Shown piece by piece: positions 55,259-63,723 of a stretch of 64,000 nucleotides of DNA. Origin of the DNA: Halomonas cupida. GTDB taxonomy: Bacteria > Pseudomonadota > Gammaproteobacteria > Pseudomonadales > Halomonadaceae. Position 1 is the first letter of the stretch. The number at the start of each line of letters is the position of its first letter. The position numbers and the translations under genes were made by a program. The stretch spans positions 112,317 to 176,316 of the forward strand of contig NZ_FRCA01000009.1 of assembly GCF_900142755.1 (NCBI RefSeq), written 5' to 3'. Under the pieces are notes generated by a model. The model had not been told where the DNA came from and searched no databases. It was given only the letters and a program-made list of their open reading frames with translations.

Positions 55259-56290
55259 TCAGGTGTCCGCTCGGGGTTCGTCCTTGTCATCCTCATCGTC
55301 GGGCGTACCGTCCTGATCCCTGGGCGAGGTGCCGGTCAGGGTCCAGAGTTTCTCGTCCAGTCGTGCTTCGAGGACATTGAGTCGATCTGACTGAGCGGCC
55401 ATCAGGCGACGCTGCTCTTCCAGCCGTTCGTTGAGCAGGTCGATCTCGTGACCACGGGCGCGAGCGTTTTCCTCGGCGCGCGATCGAGCCGTCTGGGTTT
55501 CGCGGTGGCGCTTTTCCTCATCGGCCAGATCGCTGCGGGCACTCTGTAGCTGTTGCAGCAGGGCATCCTGACGGTGTTCGGCCTGTTTCAGGCGCTGGGC
55601 GTGAGCCTTCTCCAGTGCCTGACGTTCCTGGCGGGCGTCATCCAGCATCGCCATCAATCTTGCCTCGGCGGCTTCGTGTCGCTGCTCTTCCTGGTGCAGG
55701 CGTTCGCGCTGCTCCTCTTCCTGTTTCGCCAGGCTGGCCTGGTACTGAGAGGCCTGGCGCTCATTGTCCTGTTGCAGGCGAGACAACTGATCCTCCAGCT
55801 GCACTGCACGCTTGCGCTCCTTTTCCGCCTGCTGCTCGAGATTCTGAGCGGCGGCTTCCATGCGGGCGCCTTCTGCACTGCATTGCTGCAGGCGCTGCTC
55901 TGTGCTGCTCAGGTGAGCGGCGAGGGCGGACTCACGTTGCTCGGCGTCCTCCGCACGACGCAGGGCTTCAGCCACGCGGTCCTGTGCGGACTCCACCTGG
56001 CGGTCCGCTTCCTCGCGGTAGTGGCTGAGGTTCTCGGAAGCTGCTTGCTGCGCCTGACGCCATAGTTCCTCGGCCAGTTGCTGCAGTTCTGCAGGCATGC
56101 CCTGAGGGGGCGGCACATCGCGGCGCTCCTCACGGCGTGCACGCCATTCGCGCAGATGGTCGCTGATGGTGGTGTAGCTGCCGGTGCCGAGGATCTCGCG
56201 CACCTTCTGCACGCTCGGCGTTTCCTGTCGCTGCAACAGGCTGTCAACGGCGCGCTGAACATCTTCGAACGTAATCCCGGTCCGGGCCAT
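55259..56290 (-). CDS. KfrA-like coiled-coil DNA-binding protein
   Basis: The 343-residue protein has a KfrA_N domain (about 1-115: TFEDVQRAVDSLLQRQETPSVQKVREILG, then SYTTISDHLREWRARR), the DNA-binding part of plasmid proteins KfrA and its chromosomal relatives. A long alanine/glutamine/arginine-rich coiled coil follows (about 75-310). The last 30 residues are acidic. Plasmid KfrA autoregulates its gene and helps partition. The ATG at 56290 has AGGAGA five bases upstream. Behind it lies an AT-rich region with an inverted repeat. The recombinase gene at 57482 is near. Confidence 0.85.
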   Translation of the reverse strand: MARTGITFEDVQRAVDSLLQRQETPSVQKVREILGTGSYTTISDHLREWRARREERRDVPPPQGMPAELQQLAEELWRQAQQAASENLSHYREEADRQVESAQDRVAEALRRAEDAEQRESALAAHLSSTEQRLQQCSAEGARMEAAAQNLEQQAEKERKRAVQLEDQLSRLQQDNERQASQYQASLAKQEEEQRERLHQEEQRHEAAEARLMAMLDDARQERQALEKAHAQRLKQAEHRQDALLQQLQSARSDLADEEKRHRETQTARSRAEENARARGHEIDLLNERLEEQRRLMAAQSDRLNVLEARLDEKLWTLTGTSPRDQDGTPDDEDDKDEPRADT

Positions 56291-56454
56291 GAATCTCTCC
56301 TTGAACGGCACAAACTGGTCGTGCCTGCACAGATGATGCCCGAACTCCGCACCGGGATGCCATGCCCCGCGATGATTCGTTCTCTGCTGATGTTGATCCA
56401 GCGGGCTTGTAACGATGGCTTTATGTCTCGGCCTATGTCGAGCGTCATCAGATT

Positions 56455-56550
56455 ATAGATCTTTTTGCGTAATTACATAAAGAATATATACGTAATTTTA
56501 TTAATGAAATATAAAATAAAATCAAGATTACGCGCATTATCTTGATTAAT
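56455..56550. promoter_or_regulatory. AT-rich promoter/operator-like region of the KfrA-like gene
   Basis: The stretch is about 80% A+T, has repeated CGTAATT/ACGTAATT words (about 56467 and 56490) and a perfect inverted repeat AATCAAGAT (56520-56528) with ATCTTGATT (56539-56547). KfrA proteins bind their own operators, so this is the likely control region for the gene starting at 56290. The site was recognised by eye. Confidence 0.5.
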
Positions 56551-56641
56551 TTCGTGTACTGCTGATGAAGATAGAGGCCAGTGTTCATGGGCATTGGTGC
56601 CATCAGAGAGGCCTGAACGTAGGGTAGGGAGGGCTGTAATG

Positions 56642-56690
56642 TTGCTGTATCAGATACAGCAAGGCCCTACACGATGGTAAGGCCTTGCTG
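56642..56690 (-). terminator. Two overlapping alternative hairpins
   Basis: TTGCTGTATC (56642-56651) pairs with GATACAGCAA (56653-56662). The overlapping CAGCAAGGCC (56657-56666) pairs with GGCCTTGCTG (56681-56690). Both are perfect 10-bp stems and cannot form together. The pair lies 35 bp past the stop of the 47-residue gene and may end its transcript, or be an attenuator-like switch. Confidence 0.5.
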
Positions 56691-56724
56691 GTAGACGGGG
56701 GCGAAGAGTGAAGGCGGGAGGAGC

Positions 56725-56868
56725 TCAGCGCCGATTATCGAGGTACTGGTGGGCAAACCTGCGCAGTTCCTTGACGTCAGATTGGTACGACCTGTCCAGG
56801 CGCCAGGCCGCGAAGCCAATGGCTGCGGTAAAAAGCGTCATGGCTGCCAGAATGATATAGAACGCCAT
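56725..56868 (-). CDS. 47-residue single-helix membrane protein
   Basis: This short protein has one TM helix (FYIILAAMTLFTAAIGFAAW), followed by a charged C-terminus (LDRSYQSDVKELRRFAHQYLDNRR). The ATG at 56868 has GGAGGA seven bases upstream. Its A overlaps the stop of the preceding gene (TGATG), so the two are coupled. An ATG at 56883 would add five residues. No family is recognised. Confidence 0.65.
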   Translation of the reverse strand: MAFYIILAAMTLFTAAIGFAAWRLDRSYQSDVKELRRFAHQYLDNRR

Positions 56869-57272
56869 CAGTTGTTCCTCCATGTGAGGGGAGCCTTGCA
56901 CCAGGACGCGACTACTGCCAGCAGAAAGCCAAGGATAGCGCCCCATAGCGGTTTCGATGTGCTCGCCACCAGCAGGGTGTCGGTGGTCTTGTCGGCAAAG
57001 AACAGAGCAATCAGCGATAACGAACCCACTGTGGTGCCTGCCCGGTCGGCGAGGTCCAGTAGATTGTTGAGGGCTGCGGCGTGCCGGGCCTTGCGTCTGG
57101 CGGCCAGGTGCTCGGTGAATCTCTCCAGTTCCTGCTCGGTCAGTGTGTTGGTACGTAGGGAGCCTGCCTCGCGTGACTGGGGGGCCGCAGTGGAGCGCGC
57201 CTCGATGAAGCGAACCAGTTCGCTCTTGAGCTCATCCAGCTGTCTGTCGTGGGAATCCTTGGGGTGGGACAT
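56868..57272 (-). CDS. 134-residue protein with a C-terminal membrane domain
   Basis: The N-terminal half is charged and helical (DELKSELVRFIEARS, LTEQELERFTEHLAARRKARHAAALNNLLDL). Two hydrophobic segments follow (TTVGSLSLIALFFA; LWGAILGFLLAVVASW). The start at 57272 gives MSHPKDSHDRQ. The frame continues to 57740 into the promoter and recombinase region, which is not credible coding. It is coupled to the 47-residue gene. Function is unknown. The layout resembles phage or plasmid small-membrane gene pairs, but no holin signature is certain. Confidence 0.6.
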   Translation of the reverse strand: MSHPKDSHDRQLDELKSELVRFIEARSTAAPQSREAGSLRTNTLTEQELERFTEHLAARRKARHAAALNNLLDLADRAGTTVGSLSLIALFFADKTTDTLLVASTSKPLWGAILGFLLAVVASWCKAPLTWRNN

Positions 57273-57481
57273 CCTTGCTCTCTGCAATGTTGAGGGAGCG
57301 CAGTGCGCCGTCGGTTCTATATCAAGGTAGCTGTTTCCACCTGTTGGTGTGCAGATGGATGCGCCAGGTTTGGTAGCAAGGGCAGCCAGGGCCTTGGTTC
57401 TCCGGCTCTTGTTGCCGGTATACTCGTCACCACTGATGTTGTCACCATGTTCATTGTCCCTTTCCCGTTGCCAGGAAGCCG

Positions 57482-58660
57482 ATGTCTCGAAGTCCATCCG
57501 CCCCCGTTGTGCCTGCACCGCTGCTGACGCTGGATGAGCCGTCGGGCGTGGGCACCTCCCGTGCACTGATACCATTCGAGGCGGCGATCCTGGCCAACAG
57601 TGACGCCGAGGCGGTGGCGGCCTGGCTGCAGGAATATCGTGGGAGTCCCCAAACACAACGCAGTTATCGACGTGAAGCGGAGCGTCTGCTGCTGTGGTTG
57701 GATGTTCGGGGTATGCGGCTGTGTGAATTGCGCCGTCCACACCTTGATGAATTCGAGGCCTTTCTCGCCGACCCGCAACCTCGGGAACTCTGGATTGGTC
57801 CGGTGAAGCCGCGCCATCATCCCGGATGGCGACCTTTTCGTGGGCCGCTGGCGCCAGCCAGTCGACGCCAGAGCCTGGTCATTCTGCAGGGCATGGTCAG
57901 TTGGCTGCTGGAAGCGGGATGGCTGACACATAATCCATTCCGTCTTATGCGCGACAAGCGCAGACGCCTCGACAACCGGCGCAGTGCCCGAGTCGAACGC
58001 TATCTGGAGCGTCCGCTTTGGGAGTGGTTGTGGAGCTGGCTCAATCGACCACTGAATGAACAGGCGTCAGCCAGGTCCAGAACTTTGTGGCAGCGTCGAC
58101 GCCTGGTGTTCGGCTTCGCTTACCTTCTTGCACCACGAATATCGGAGATGTGCGAGGCGCGTCTCAGTGATCTGATGCTGCGTGAGGGACGTTGGTGGTG
58201 GCGTGTGGTAGGCAAGGGAAGCAAGCTGGCCGAGATACCGGTGCCGCCGGACATGATGCAACTGATACAGGAGGCCTGTGGCCATTATGGCCCTGGCGAG
58301 TCACCAGGTTACAGCGATGGCCCCGTGCTGCGGCGCCTGGATGGAAAAACGCCGCTGGGAGCGAACCAGTTGTATCGTCTGATTCGTCAGGCCCTTGCCG
58401 AGGCGGCCGATGTCATGGAGCAGCAGGGAGGAGACCCGCTGTCTGTTGTCAGGCTGCGGCAGGCCACGCCCCATTGGCTGCGCCATACGGCCTTGACTCA
58501 CCAGGCTCAGGCCGGAGTCGAACTGCGTTATCTGGCGGAATCCGCACGTCATTCTCGCCTCGATACCACCGCGCGCTATCTGCATACCGAAGACGAGGAA
58601 TGGCATCGCCAGCAATCTCGGCACCGCCTGTCGGGAGGCAACGAGGGCGAGACGGAGTGA
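57482..58660 (+). CDS. Tyrosine recombinase (site-specific integrase)
   Basis: The 392-residue protein has an N-terminal SAM-like core-binding domain (about 40-160: QTQRSYRREAERLLLWLDVRG, ASRRQSLVILQGMVSWLLEAGWL) and a catalytic domain with the full residue set: Arg in LAPRISEMCEARL, Lys in GKGSKLAE, HxxR in HWLRHTALTH, and the His/Tyr pair in SARHSRLDTTARYLH. AGGA lies five bases before the ATG. A terminator overlaps the stop codon. No attachment site or phage genes are adjacent, so this may be a stable chromosomal recombinase of a KfrA-linked module. Confidence 0.85.
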   Translation: MSRSPSAPVVPAPLLTLDEPSGVGTSRALIPFEAAILANSDAEAVAAWLQEYRGSPQTQRSYRREAERLLLWLDVRGMRLCELRRPHLDEFEAFLADPQPRELWIGPVKPRHHPGWRPFRGPLAPASRRQSLVILQGMVSWLLEAGWLTHNPFRLMRDKRRRLDNRRSARVERYLERPLWEWLWSWLNRPLNEQASARSRTLWQRRRLVFGFAYLLAPRISEMCEARLSDLMLREGRWWWRVVGKGSKLAEIPVPPDMMQLIQEACGHYGPGESPGYSDGPVLRRLDGKTPLGANQLYRLIRQALAEAADVMEQQGGDPLSVVRLRQATPHWLRHTALTHQAQAGVELRYLAESARHSRLDTTARYLHTEDEEWHRQQSRHRLSGGNEGETE

Positions 58661-58673
58661 GTCCGTCTCGCCC
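58645..58673 (+). terminator. Hairpin spanning the recombinase stop codon
   Basis: GGGCGAGACGGA (58645-58656) pairs with TCCGTCTCGCCC (58662-58673), a perfect 12-bp stem. The TGA stop lies in the 5-base loop. It is also placed to end transcription coming from the convergent sugar operon. Confidence 0.7.
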
Positions 58674-58737
58674 TGTTCCAGAGTCACCATGGGTGCAGAG
58701 TTGCATTGTCCCAGAGCAGCAATGGCAGGGTATCGAT

Positions 58738-59502
58738 CTAGCGTCCCATCCAGCCGCCGTCGACGGTCAGGATGCTCCCGTGCATATAGTCGGAAGCCGA
58801 GGAGGCCAGGAAGACTGCCGGACCCGCGAAGTCCTCGGGCTGGCCCCAGCGCGCAGCGGGGATGCGTTCGAGAATAGCGCGAGAACGGGTCTCGTCATGG
58901 CGCAGCGCCTCGGTATTGTCGGTGGCGATGTAGCCTGGCGCGATGGCATTGACGTTGACGCCACGTCCGGCCCACTCATTGGCGAAGGCCTTGGTCAACT
59001 GGGCGATGCCACCCTTGCTGGCGGCATACCCGGGTACCGTGATTCCCCCCTGGAATGACAGCAGCGAGGCGGTGAAGACGATCTTGCCATGACCGCGCTG
59101 GCACATTGCTGCACCGATCTGGCGGGTCAGCACGAACTGGGCCGAGAGGTTGATCTCGATGACCCGGTCCCAGAGCTCATCGGAGTGCTCGGCGGCAGGG
59201 GCACGCTCGATGGTGCCGGCGTTGTTGAACAGAATATCAATGGGCTGTTGCGCCAACTGGTCGGCGAGTCCCTGCACGGCGTCACGGTCACTGAAGTCGC
59301 AGCGAACCCCGGTGAAGGTCCGTCCCGCTGCACGTACGGCATCTCCGATATCGCCGCCATCTTCGGGCATGGCAGCACTGACACCAATCACATCGGCACC
59401 TGCTTCGGCCAGTGCCACGGCAATGGCGCCCCCGATACCTCGCCTCGCACCGGTGACCACGGCCGTGCGTCCCGCCAGGCTGAAGTTGTCCAGAATCGAC
59501 AT
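58738..59502 (-). CDS. kduD: SDR-family dehydrogenase, KduD-like
   Basis: This is an NAD(P)-dependent short-chain dehydrogenase of 254 residues. It has the Rossmann glycine motif VVTGARRGIGGAIAVALAEAGADV, the catalytic Ser/Tyr/Lys set (TASLLSFQGG then YAASKGGIAQLTKAFANEWA) and the NAG loop (LFNNAGTIERA). End-to-end resemblance to KduD (2-dehydro-3-deoxy-D-gluconate 5-dehydrogenase) is strong: IAPGYIATDNTEALRHDE, LERIPAARWGQPED and ASDYMHGSILTVDGGW. It is the last gene of a minus-strand sugar-acid operon. The exact substrate is uncertain. Confidence 0.8.
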   Translation of the reverse strand: MSILDNFSLAGRTAVVTGARRGIGGAIAVALAEAGADVIGVSAAMPEDGGDIGDAVRAAGRTFTGVRCDFSDRDAVQGLADQLAQQPIDILFNNAGTIERAPAAEHSDELWDRVIEINLSAQFVLTRQIGAAMCQRGHGKIVFTASLLSFQGGITVPGYAASKGGIAQLTKAFANEWAGRGVNVNAIAPGYIATDNTEALRHDETRSRAILERIPAARWGQPEDFAGPAVFLASSASDYMHGSILTVDGGWMGR

Positions 59503-59505
59503 GGA

Positions 59506-60537
59506 TTACTCTCCCGGAGTGATGGTGATCAAGGTCTTGAGTGCTTCGGCATTGCCGGTCAGGCTGACAAAGGCATCTCCGATGCGCTCCAGCGGCTGCT
59601 GATCGGTAATGATGGCATCGACATCGATGGCACCGGAACCCAGCAGATCGAGGGCACGATCGAAATCTTCCGGCTCATAGACACGGGCTCCGATCAGTTC
59701 CAGCTCGCGCCAGAAGAAACGGAACAGGTCCACCAGCGGGCGGCTGGCATGAATGGCTACCATGACGATGCGTCCACGGGTGGCCGCGACTTCGGTCATG
59801 AGATCGACGCCCGGCTGGCTGCCGGATACCTCGAACACCACGTCAGCCCCCTTGTTGCCGGTGCGCTCATTGATCAGCGACACAACGTCCGTCTCCAACG
59901 GATTTACCGCATCCAGTCCCATGGCATTGGCCATGCGGATGCGCGTGGGGTTGATCTCGCTGAGGATAACGTCAGCTCCCTCGGCTTTTGCGGTCAATGC
60001 AATCAGGGTGCCGATGGGGCCGCCGCCGATGACCAGAGCGCATTCACCGGCTTTGAGTCGCGCGCGTCGAACATCGTGTACGGCTACGGCAGTGGGCTCG
60101 ACCAGCGCTGCGGCTGCCAGCGATAGCTTGTCCGGCAGAGCATGCAGGAGCTTCGCGGGAACCGTCCAGAAACGCTTGAGGGCACCATCCGTATCGATGC
60201 CCATGAACTTGAGGTTGTGACAGATATGGGAGAGGTCGTTGTTGCAGGCTGGGCAGTCGCCGCAGTTGTCCAGCGGGCGAACCACGACGCGATCGCCGCA
60301 GTGATGATCTGCGACACCTTCACCCACCTCAACGACGGTACCGGCCATCTCGTGGCCGAGCACGCGCTGATCGCCTATCCGGGCATCCATATGGCCGAGA
60401 TAGGCATGCAGGTCGGTGCCACAGATGCCACAAAAGGCAATCTCGAGGCGTACTTCGCCAGGCCCGGGCGCCGTGACCGGTTCGTCGACGATCTCGAAAC
60501 GGCCATCGCCGCGATAGACAGCAGCAGGATTGTTCAT
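59506..60537 (-). CDS. Zinc-dependent alcohol dehydrogenase (sugar-alcohol or sugar-acid type)
   Basis: This is a medium-chain dehydrogenase of 343 residues. The catalytic zinc ligands lie in FCGICGTDLHAY and LGHEMAGTV. A structural-zinc Cys set follows (NCGDCPACNNDLSHICHNL). The cofactor motif is VIGGGPIGTLIALTAKAEGADV. It resembles L-idonate, galactitol and threonine-type dehydrogenases. It lies three bases before the kduD-like gene. Together with the dehydratase upstream in the operon it would oxidise an intermediate of a sugar-acid pathway. Confidence 0.85.
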   Translation of the reverse strand: MNNPAAVYRGDGRFEIVDEPVTAPGPGEVRLEIAFCGICGTDLHAYLGHMDARIGDQRVLGHEMAGTVVEVGEGVADHHCGDRVVVRPLDNCGDCPACNNDLSHICHNLKFMGIDTDGALKRFWTVPAKLLHALPDKLSLAAAALVEPTAVAVHDVRRARLKAGECALVIGGGPIGTLIALTAKAEGADVILSEINPTRIRMANAMGLDAVNPLETDVVSLINERTGNKGADVVFEVSGSQPGVDLMTEVAATRGRIVMVAIHASRPLVDLFRFFWRELELIGARVYEPEDFDRALDLLGSGAIDVDAIITDQQPLERIGDAFVSLTGNAEALKTLITITPGE

Positions 60538-60615
60538 GGGGTTCCTTGTCCTTGTGTTTCGGGGTGTGTCATGGAGACGGTTTGTGATGTCTGTTGTGTC
60601 ACAGGCATCCGGGTG

Positions 60616-61740
60616 TCATGCCGCATGCAGACTACTGGATACCTGATACTGTTTGGTGCGGTGGTCTACGAGTCGTTCCCAGTCGAAACTCACCCCGATG
60701 CCGGGATCCTCGGGAGCAATGGCCCGGGCATCGCGGATCACCAGTGGCCGCTGGGTGTAACGGTCGATGGGGAAGGAATGGATCTCCAGCCATCCAGCAT
60801 TGGGCTGCGCGGACACCAGGCTGACATGAAGCTCCTGCATGCCATGACTACAGACGGGAATGCCGGCCTGTCGGCAACGCTGTGCCGCAGCGAGCCAGCC
60901 GGAGATGCCACCGCAGTTGGAAGCGTCCGGTTGCAGCCAGGAGAGCGAGGCATCGCGCAGTGCGTGCTCGAACTCTTCGATGATGTGAAGGTTCTCACCC
61001 ATGGCCAGGGGCATTCCGGTCTCTCTCGCAATACGAGCATAGCCGAGGTAGTCATCGGGAATGATCGGCTCTTCGAACCACAATAGATCGAGAGGCATGA
61101 AGGCTTGGGCCGCCTTGATGGCCTGGTCGACACTGAGACCATAATTGGCATCGACCATGAAGGTGATGTCCTTGCCGATCAGGTCACGAACCGCACTGGC
61201 CCGTTCGAGGTCCTCGTTCAGATCCGGCTTACCGACCTTGATCTTGACCGCTTCGACGCCGCTGGCGAGGTAGCCCTCGACATTGCTCAACAGGCGGGGC
61301 AGGGAAAAGTTGAGGTCAACGCCACCACAGTAAGCCTGGCAGCGAGTGTCGTGGCCACCAGCCATCTGTACCAGCGATTGGCCAAGACGCTTGCCACGCA
61401 GATCCCAGAGCGCAATATCCAACGCAGAAATCGCAAAGGAGGCGATGCCGCCGCGACCAACATAGTGCACATGCCACAGCATCTCGTCGTAACGGGCAGC
61501 GATGTCCTCGGCATCGCGTTCGATAAGCAGTGGCGCCAGATCCTGCTCGAGCAGGGCGAGAATGGCCTTGCCGCCCCGACCACCGGTGTAGGTATAGCCC
61601 GTTCCCTCGAGGCCGTCCGAGGTTCGTATGGTGGCAGTGATCAGCTCGAAGTGAGTGTGCAGCCCGTGCTTTGCATCACCCAGCGGTTCATCGAGCGGTA
61701 TTCGGAACAACTGCAGGTCAATGTGTGAAATCCGTGTCAT
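60616..61740 (-). CDS. Enolase-superfamily sugar-acid dehydratase (mandelate racemase/muconate lactonizing family)
   Basis: This 374-residue enzyme abstracts a proton alpha to a carboxylate, probably dehydrating an acid sugar. The catalytic KxK lies in [16 protein letters not shown]. The metal ligands are in [23 protein letters not shown] and MALGE-like [14 protein letters not shown]. The general base His is in [13 protein letters not shown]. Galactarate/talarate dehydratases share this set. The ATG at 61740 is used. The frame continues to 62547 through the permease gene and is not a fusion. Confidence 0.82.
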   Translation of the reverse strand: MTRISHIDLQLFRIPLDEPLGDAKHGLHTHFELITATIRTSDGLEGTGYTYTGGRGGKAILALLEQDLAPLLIERDAEDIAARYDEMLWHVHYVGRGGIASFAISALDIALWDLRGKRLGQSLVQMAGGHDTRCQAYCGGVDLNFSLPRLLSNVEGYLASGVEAVKIKVGKPDLNEDLERASAVRDLIGKDITFMVDANYGLSVDQAIKAAQAFMPLDLLWFEEPIIPDDYLGYARIARETGMPLAMGENLHIIEEFEHALRDASLSWLQPDASNCGGISGWLAAAQRCRQAGIPVCSHGMQELHVSLVSAQPNAGWLEIHSFPIDRYTQRPLVIRDARAIAPEDPGIGVSFDWERLVDHRTKQYQVSSSLHAA

Positions 61741-61745
61741 GAGTC

Positions 61746-62723
61746 TCAGTCTCCGACAAGAGGGCGGGTGATCTTCACTTGAAGAAGGATCACGATGAAC
61801 AGGAAGACGCCGCGGATCACCATCTGCCAATAGGCACTCAGGTTGAAGGTGCCGAGGCCGTTCTCGAAATTGAGCAGGTTGAAGATCAGTCCCAGCATCA
61901 GAGCACCGGCCACGCTGGCGGGAATGGAGCCGCGACCACCGGTGAGCAGGGTGCCCCCTACGACGACGGATGCAATGGCCGTCAATTCCCAGCCAAGCCC
62001 CTCGAGGGGCTGGCCGGCGCCGAACCCGGAGGCGAGGAAGACGCCAGCCAGGCCGGCGCAGCCACCGCAGATCACGTAGGCCCAGGCGCGGGCCCATCCC
62101 GAGGAAAGGCCCATCAAATTGGTGGCATCCTCGTTGTCTCCAGCGGCGAGCATGACGCGCCCCAGCGGTCGATGCTCCACCAGCAGCCAGAGGGCAATGC
62201 CGACCACCATCGTCAACAGCATGGTCCAGGGCAGCCAACCCGCCACGCTGTTCATGCCCAGTTGGGTGAAGTTGCTGGTCCAGTCCACCGGCACGGTCTG
62301 GGCATCGCTGATCACCAGTGCTGTGCCCTTGGCTGCCAGTAGCGTTGCCAGGGTAGCGATGAAGGGAGGAATGCGCATGATCACGATCATGAAGGCATTG
62401 AGCGCTCCCACGGCTAACCCGGTGAGCACACCAACCGGTAACGCAACCTCCAGGCCATAGGCGCTGAAGCCGGCGGCGGTGACCGAGGACAGCGCCGCCA
62501 CTGTGCCGACTGACAGGTCGATGCCCCCGGTCATGATCACCAGACACATGCCCATGGTGATCAGCACGAACATGGCGTTGTAGTTGAGAAAGGAGGTCAG
62601 GTTGTAGAGGCTGGCGAAATTGTCATAGCGCAAAGTGCCCAGCAGGATGAGCAGCAGCACACCGATCATCACGCCAGTGCTCTGCCCGTGGTCGGCGATA
62701 TGCCTGCGAACGAGAGTTGTCAT
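61746..62723 (-). CDS. Sugar ABC transporter permease (RbsC type)
   Basis: This is a 325-residue inner-membrane permease of the carbohydrate uptake (CUT2) class, with about 10 TM helices. The BPD_transp_2 signature lies in [23 protein letters not shown] and again near [23 protein letters not shown]. It lies five bases before the dehydratase gene. A second RbsC-type permease follows upstream in transcription order, so the transporter is probably heterodimeric. Confidence 0.88.
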   Translation of the reverse strand: MTTLVRRHIADHGQSTGVMIGVLLLILLGTLRYDNFASLYNLTSFLNYNAMFVLITMGMCLVIMTGGIDLSVGTVAALSSVTAAGFSAYGLEVALPVGVLTGLAVGALNAFMIVIMRIPPFIATLATLLAAKGTALVISDAQTVPVDWTSNFTQLGMNSVAGWLPWTMLLTMVVGIALWLLVEHRPLGRVMLAAGDNEDATNLMGLSSGWARAWAYVICGGCAGLAGVFLASGFGAGQPLEGLGWELTAIASVVVGGTLLTGGRGSIPASVAGALMLGLIFNLLNFENGLGTFNLSAYWQMVIRGVFLFIVILLQVKITRPLVGD

Positions 62724-62724
62724 C

Positions 62725-63723
62725 TCAATGTCCTCCGCGCAGGGACTGAAGGTAGACCGCGCCGACGATGATCGCTGCCTTGACGATCAGGGCGACTTCA
62801 TCGGGCACGCCATTGGCGAGCAGGGTATAGCGCACCAGTTGAATGATGGCAGCACCGATGACCACACCGATGAAGGGAGCTCGTCCGCCCTGAAGCAGAG
62901 CGCCGCCGACGACTGCTGCAGCGATGGCATCGAGTTCCATCAACTGACCGTTGCGTGCGGCATCGGAGGCGGAGTTGATCGCTACGCTGATCATTCCGGC
63001 GAGCCCGGCGAGCAGGGCACACAGGGTATAGGCGATCATGCGGACCCGTGCCACGGGAACACCGGCCAGTTCCGCAGCGCGCGGGTTGCCACCGCTGGCA
63101 AGCAGATAGCGCCCGAAGCGAGTGCGCGACACCACGAATACCGCTATGGCGGCCAGGAGTACGACCAGCCAACCCTGGATGGGAATGCCCAACAGTCGCC
63201 CGGACCCCAGATACTCGAACATCGGGTTGTCGAAGGTCTGCAGGTTGCCGTTGGTCAGCACCTGAGCGAGACCGCGTCCCGAGATGAAAAGGATCAAGGT
63301 GGCAACAATCGGCTGGACGCCGAAGCGGCTGACCAGCATGCCGTTGAACAGCCCACACATCATGGCGATGCCCAGGGCGGCCATGACGGCGATCAGTGTC
63401 ATCAGGACAGGAAAGCTCTGGCCCGCGGAGGACAGGAAGATCAGTGGCACGATAGCGCCCGCCAGAGCCATTACCGCGCCCACGGACAGATCAATGCCGC
63501 CGGTAGCGATGACCAGTGTCATGCCCATGGCAACGATGGCGATGGTCGCCACCTGAGTGATGTTCACCGAGAGGGTCTGCATGGACAGGAAGTTGGGAGT
63601 GATCAGGGCGTTGAAGCCGATCAGCAGCAGCAGGGCAATCAATGGCCCGCTGTGTCGCAACCGATACCGCGACCACGGAGCTGTCGTGGCTCCTGATGAA
63701 GCCGTAGGAGTCGTGATCTTCAT
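62725..63723 (-). CDS. Sugar ABC transporter permease (RbsC type), second subunit
   Basis: This is a 332-residue CUT2 permease with the same BPD_transp_2 pattern ([43 protein letters not shown]). Its start overlaps the stop of the ATPase gene (ATGA) and its stop is one base before the other permease. Like RbsC it has a short N-terminal cytosolic segment with an Arg-rich stretch before the first helix. Confidence 0.88.
   Translation of the reverse strand: MKITTPTASSGATTAPWSRYRLRHSGPLIALLLLIGFNALITPNFLSMQTLSVNITQVATIAIVAMGMTLVIATGGIDLSVGAVMALAGAIVPLIFLSSAGQSFPVLMTLIAVMAALGIAMMCGLFNGMLVSRFGVQPIVATLILFISGRGLAQVLTNGNLQTFDNPMFEYLGSGRLLGIPIQGWLVVLLAAIAVFVVSRTRFGRYLLASGGNPRAAELAGVPVARVRMIAYTLCALLAGLAGMISVAINSASDAARNGQLMELDAIAAAVVGGALLQGGRAPFIGVVIGAAIIQLVRYTLLANGVPDEVALIVKAAIIVGAVYLQSLRGGH

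Larger units (their letters stand above)
56291..56724. other. Intergenic region upstream of the KfrA-like gene
   Basis: No gene was found in these 434 bp. The stretch 56455-56550 is strikingly AT-rich compared with the rest and holds a perfect inverted repeat (56520-56547). Two overlapping hairpins lie at 56642-56690, next to the small membrane-protein gene. Confidence 0.65.

Noticed and set aside
57482..58660. Integrase as proof of a prophage or genomic island
   Set aside because: No phage structural genes, transposase or repeated attachment sequence flank it, and the tRNA-Ser 3' end is not duplicated in the window.
60616..62547. 643-residue frame that would fuse the dehydratase to an N-terminal extension
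   Set aside because: The extension is the permease gene read in another frame. The dehydratase has its own ATG at 61740.
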